NCBI GenBank assembly: GCA_003556835.1
Contig: PWQG01000056.1
Span: 1-8,648 of the forward strand
DNA: 8,648 nucleotides
Reading direction: 5' to 3'
Source: Gammaproteobacteria bacterium
GTDB taxonomy: Bacteria > Pseudomonadota > Gammaproteobacteria > Pseudomonadales > Pseudohongiellaceae
In this document: piece by piece, positions 5,979-8,648 of the stretch
Position numbering within the stretch: position 1 is the first letter of the stretch
Layout of the letters: the number at the start of each line of letters is the position of its first letter
Made by a program: the position numbers and the translations under genes
The notes under the pieces: generated by a model
The model's input: only the letters and a program-made list of their open reading frames with translations
Databases searched by the model: none
Told to the model about the DNA's origin: nothing

Positions 5979-6863
5979 TTATTTCTGTTGGCCGAAGAGA
6001 GCATCGAGCTTCTCTTCGTATGCGTGGTAACCGAGTACCTCGTAGAGTTCATCGCGTGTCTGCATCTTCTCCACCACCTGCGACTGGTCACCCTGGTCCC
6101 GGATGCTGCCATAGACTTCCTCGGCCACCCGGCTCATGGCGCGGAAGGCGCTCAGGGGATAGAGTGCCATGGCGACTCCGACTTCGGCCAGATCCCGACA
6201 GTTGTACAAAGGCGTGGCACCGAACTCGGTGATATTGGCCAGTACCGGAACATTCACTGCCTCGGTGAACTGACGGTATTGTTCCAGTTCGGTCATGGCC
6301 TCCGGGAAAATCGCATCGGCACCGGCTTCCACGCAGGCCACGGCGCGTTCGATGGCAGCATCCATACCTTCCACGGCCAGGGCATCGGTTCGCGCCATGA
6401 TGACAAATTCCTGGTCACTGCGCGCATCCACGGCGGCCTTGACGCGATCAACCATTTCCACCTGGCTGACAATGGCTTTGTTGGGACGATGTCCGCAGCG
6501 CTTCTGCGCAACCTGGTCTTCCAGATGCACTGCGGCTGCGCCGGCGCGCTCCATTTCCCGGATGCTGCGGGCGATATTGAAGGCGCCACCCCAACCGGTG
6601 TCAATGTCCACCAGGAGGGGCAGGTCGCAAGCACCGGTGATCCGCGCGACATCGGTGACCACGTCATTGAGACTGGTCACGCCCAGGTCTGGCAGGCCAA
6701 AGGAGGCATTGGCGACCCCGGCACCAGACACATAGATTGCCCGATGGCCGGCGCGCTCGGCGAGCATGGCGGTGTAGGCGTTTATCGTGCCCACCACCTG
6801 CAGGGGGCTGTTGGCTGCCAGTGCGGCCCGAAAACGGGCGCCGGGTGTCAGGATGTTGCTCAT
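5979..6863 (-). CDS. prpB: 2-methylisocitrate lyase
   Basis: 294 residues, standard PrpB length. It cleaves 2-methylisocitrate to pyruvate and succinate, the last step of propionate oxidation by the methylcitrate cycle. The isocitrate-lyase/PEP-mutase barrel is complete: VDIDTGWGG (85-93) supplies the metal-binding aspartates, LEDQ (114-117) follows, and KRCGHRPNK (121-129) carries the catalytic Cys123 of the lyase family. VIMARTDAL is the usual downstream strand with the substrate-contacting Arg. The start ATG at 6863 has AGGAG 7 bases upstream and overlaps the ugd stop as ATGA. The gene is followed after 20 bases by prpC. The 2-methylcitrate dehydratase/aconitase steps (prpD, or acnD with prpF) and the regulator prpR are not in the window. 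Confidence 0.96.
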   Translation of the reverse strand: MSNILTPGARFRAALAANSPLQVVGTINAYTAMLAERAGHRAIYVSGAGVANASFGLPDLGVTSLNDVVTDVARITGACDLPLLVDIDTGWGGAFNIARSIREMERAGAAAVHLEDQVAQKRCGHRPNKAIVSQVEMVDRVKAAVDARSDQEFVIMARTDALAVEGMDAAIERAVACVEAGADAIFPEAMTELEQYRQFTEAVNVPVLANITEFGATPLYNCRDLAEVGVAMALYPLSAFRAMSRVAEEVYGSIRDQGDQSQVVEKMQTRDELYEVLGYHAYEEKLDALFGQQK

Positions 6864-8215
6864 GACTGTTCTCCTGGGATGTGCTGTAGGGAATCGCCCC
6901 GGCCGATGGCGTAATAACGCAGGCCGTGCCGGGCGACCGTGGCCGGATCATACAGGTTGCGGCCATCAAAAATCACCCGGTCGGCCAGTTGCCCGGCCAG
7001 CTGGGCAAAGTCGACCACACGGAAGTGTTGCCATTCGGTACAGATGATCAGTGCATCGGCAACCTGCAGGGCGGCGTCGCGGGTTCCCATCAGGCGCAGG
7101 TCATCGCGCGGGCCATAGAGCCGCTCCACTTCTTCCAGGGCCTCCGGATCGTAGGCCTGGATGCGGGCGCCGGCCTGCCAGAGGGCTTCCATGATGACCC
7201 GGCTGGGCGCTTCTCGCATGTCGTCGGTGCGCGGCTTGAATGCCGTACCCCACACAGCAAACACCTTGCCACGAAGGGTGTCACCGTAGTGATTGCGGAT
7301 GCGTTCGATCAGCCGTTGCTTCTGCCGCTGGTTGACGCGATCAACGGCCTGGATCAGTTCCATCGGCTGATCCTGCTCCCGTGCCATACGTTCCAGAGCC
7401 TGCACGTCCTTGGGAAAGCAGGAGCCTCCGAACCCGATACCGGGGTAGATGAAGTGATAACCGATACGCGGATCCGAGCCGATGCCCAGGCGGACCTGTT
7501 CGATATCCGCACCCAGGCTTTCGGCCAGGTTGGCCATCTCATTCATGAAGCTGATCTTGGTGGCCAGCATGGCATTGGCTGCATATTTGGTCAGCTCGGC
7601 GGCCCGCACGTCCATGAACAGAATCCGGTCCGAACTGCGATTGAAAGGTGCGTACAGTTCGCTGAGCTGTTTGCGTACCTCCTCGCTGTCCGTGCCAATG
7701 ATAATACGATCCGGTTTCATGAAGTCGGCGACCGCCGCACCTTCCTTGAGAAATTCCGGATTGGATGCAACCTCGAAAGCCAGTGGGGTGTTACGTTCAG
7801 CCAGTGTTTCGCGCAGCCTCTGGCGGACGCGGTCAGCCGTACCGACGGGCACGGTGGATTTGTTGATCACGGTCTTGGGCCGATCCATTTCCCGACCGAT
7901 GCCCTCGGCCACCGCAAGCACGTATTGCAGGTCGGCTGAACCGTCTTCGTCGGGCGGGGTGCCCACGGCGATGAACAGGATATCAGCGAAGTCCACCGCT
8001 TCCCGCACATTACTGCTGAACGTCAGCGTGCCGCGTTCCCGGTTGTCGGCGACGATGATCTCGAGCCCCGGTTCGTAAATCGGTACCCGGCCCTGGTCCA
8101 GTGCTTCGATCTTTTTCGTGTCGACATCCATGCAGAGCACTTCGTGGCCCGATTCCGCCAGGCAGGCGCCGGTCACCAGCCCCACATACCCGGTCCCGAA
8201 TACCGTGACTTTCAT
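6860..8215 (-). CDS. ugd: UDP-glucose 6-dehydrogenase
   Basis: 451 residues, typical for the short bacterial UGDH. It oxidises UDP-glucose to UDP-glucuronate with two NAD+, feeding capsule, exopolysaccharide or LPS synthesis in the cytoplasm. The NAD-binding loop is FGTGYVG (6-12). SNPEFLKEG, the KYAANAMLATKISFMNE helix and GFGGSCFPKD with catalytic Cys266 form the active site. FAVWGTAFKPRTDDMREAPS is the C-terminal UDP-binding domain signature. The frame also opens at 8296, but homology starts at ATG 8215, which has AAGGA 9 bases upstream; the extra 27 residues resemble nothing in the family. The gene is first in the ugd-prpB-prpC operon and its TGA overlaps the prpB ATG. Pairing a sugar-nucleotide enzyme with propionate catabolism is unusual. 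Confidence 0.96.
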   Translation of the reverse strand: MKVTVFGTGYVGLVTGACLAESGHEVLCMDVDTKKIEALDQGRVPIYEPGLEIIVADNRERGTLTFSSNVREAVDFADILFIAVGTPPDEDGSADLQYVLAVAEGIGREMDRPKTVINKSTVPVGTADRVRQRLRETLAERNTPLAFEVASNPEFLKEGAAVADFMKPDRIIIGTDSEEVRKQLSELYAPFNRSSDRILFMDVRAAELTKYAANAMLATKISFMNEMANLAESLGADIEQVRLGIGSDPRIGYHFIYPGIGFGGSCFPKDVQALERMAREQDQPMELIQAVDRVNQRQKQRLIERIRNHYGDTLRGKVFAVWGTAFKPRTDDMREAPSRVIMEALWQAGARIQAYDPEALEEVERLYGPRDDLRLMGTRDAALQVADALIICTEWQHFRVVDFAQLAGQLADRVIFDGRNLYDPATVARHGLRYYAIGRGDSLQHIPGEQS

Positions 8216-8224
8216 ATAGACTTG

Positions 8225-8229
8225 TCCTT
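8225..8229 (-). promoter_or_regulatory. Ribosome binding site fixing the ugd start at 8215
   Basis: AAGGA on the minus strand lies 9 bases before ATG at 8215. It supports this start over the earlier in-frame ATG at 8296. The 112-base gap to the divergent glycosyltransferase (8216-8327) must hold both promoters, but I saw no convincing -35/-10 pair in it. Confidence 0.6.
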
Positions 8230-8327
8230 GCTTGAAAACAAAATCCGTATTGTGCCCGTCCAATGCGAACGGGTTCATGACATACCAAGGCGGCATAGTC
8301 TAGCCGATCCGGAGGGCGAGCGAAATC

Positions 8328-8573
8328 GTGAGCGGAAAGGAAGCGGGGTTCGGAGCTGCATGGAGCGACGGTTGGCGGCGCGTGGCCCTGGTAAATCCGA
8401 CCAAGTTCCTTGGCAATCTGCTGATCGGGGGAGGATTGATACAGGATTTCGCCGATCATTGCCGTTTGCAGGGCATTGATCTTCTGCTGGTGCTCGATGA
8501 GCGTTTCCGCTCCCTGGTGGAAGACGCTTTTGGGGACCTCCAGGTTGTGGGAAAACAACCCTTGCAAGACTAA
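8328..8573 (+). CDS. Glycosyltransferase family 9 (heptosyltransferase-like), N-terminal fragment
   Basis: 81 codons from GTG at 8328 (GGAGG about 12 bases upstream) to a TAA at 8571-8573. Residues 17-68 read like the N-terminal beta-alpha unit of GT9 enzymes: RRVALVNPTKFLGNLLIGGG, then FADHCRLQGIDLLLVLDERF and SLVEDAF. These enzymes add heptose or related sugars to LPS or other envelope glycans at the inner face of the membrane, and complete proteins have roughly 330-400 residues. Homology stops at about residue 68 (8531). The last ~13 residues (GDLQVVGKQPLQD) come from out-of-frame reading of the AT-rich segment that follows, so the gene is truncated in this sequence. It is divergent from ugd, which fits a shared role in surface polysaccharide. 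The family call rests on a short segment. Confidence 0.6.
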   Translation: MSGKEAGFGAAWSDGWRRVALVNPTKFLGNLLIGGGLIQDFADHCRLQGIDLLLVLDERFRSLVEDAFGDLQVVGKQPLQD

Positions 8574-8648
8574 TTTCTAAACTAATTGATGCACAATTTA
8601 TTGAATTATCTGCAGTTAGAGCAGGAAAAGCAGACATTGAAAAAGCAA
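8528..8648 (+). pseudogene. rarA: RarA/MgsA-type AAA+ ATPase fragment joined to the GT9 gene
   Basis: In the frame starting at 8528 the sequence reads FWGPPGCGKTTLARLIS, then FIELSAVRAGKADIEKA to the window end. This is the Walker A region and following strand of RarA (replication-associated recombination protein A), including the SAV-x-G-x-x-[DE]I pattern seen in that family. The ~50 residues that should precede it are missing: the same frame has a TGA at 8498-8500 and the DNA before 8528 encodes GT9. Base use changes sharply: 28 of the last 88 bases are G or C, and the codons end mostly in A or T. It is therefore a foreign fragment, either an assembly/library chimera or a real insertion junction. 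Another RFC-like AAA+ protein is a less likely alternative. Confidence 0.65.

Noticed and set aside
5976..6914. 312-codon + strand open frame
   Set aside because: It is the mirror of prpB, whose catalytic motifs are certain on the minus strand; no ribosome site or family match.
6926..7939. 337-codon + strand open frame
   Set aside because: It is the antisense shadow of ugd; no recognisable motif.
8216..8296. 27-residue N-terminal extension of ugd from ATG 8296
   Set aside because: Homology and the AAGGA site both place the start at 8215. The extension resembles nothing in the family.

Overview
The window looks like a chromosomal fragment of a moderately GC-rich gammaproteobacterium. The reasons are the methylcitrate-cycle enzymes PrpB and PrpC, a fructosamine-kinase-family protein, UDP-glucose 6-dehydrogenase, strong AGGAG ribosome sites and GC-rich third codon positions. 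Genus-level placement is not possible by eye. The last ~120 bases are AT-rich and do not match the rest.

Layout, left to right. Positions 1-42 hold the probable 3' end of a + strand gene. Positions 43-3652 are a compact minus-strand run transcribed right to left: a small acidic protein (3470-3652), a MobA/MocA-type nucleotidyltransferase (2819-3442), an 842-residue protein joining a membrane-anchored glutamate-synthase-like FMN/Fe-S domain to a cyclophilin domain (273-2801), and a small basic two-helix membrane protein (43-270). A short divergent promoter region (about 3653-3743) separates this run from a + strand fructosamine/ketosamine kinase-family gene (3744-4562). Positions 4563-4827 carry no protein gene, but they contain a well-formed candidate small RNA on the + strand (about 4689-4813) with its own promoter, three hairpins and an intrinsic terminator. 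Positions 4828-8215 are a second minus-strand operon, ugd, prpB, prpC, in which ugd and prpB overlap by ATGA. Position 8328 begins a divergent + strand glycosyltransferase family 9 gene. Its reading is broken at about 8528-8535, where the sequence changes abruptly into an AT-rich RarA/MgsA-type AAA+ ATPase fragment that runs off the window.

Functionally, prpB and prpC supply two steps of propionyl-CoA oxidation through 2-methylcitrate. They are co-transcribed, unusually, with ugd, which makes UDP-glucuronate for surface polysaccharide. The divergent GT9 gene also points to envelope glycan synthesis. The left operon has no obvious single pathway. Its most notable member is the oxidoreductase-cyclophilin fusion, whose predicted topology puts the FMN/Fe-S part in the cytoplasm and the cyclophilin in the periplasm. 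The main items for follow-up are the candidate small RNA, the fusion protein, the ugd-prpBC operon and the chimeric right end.
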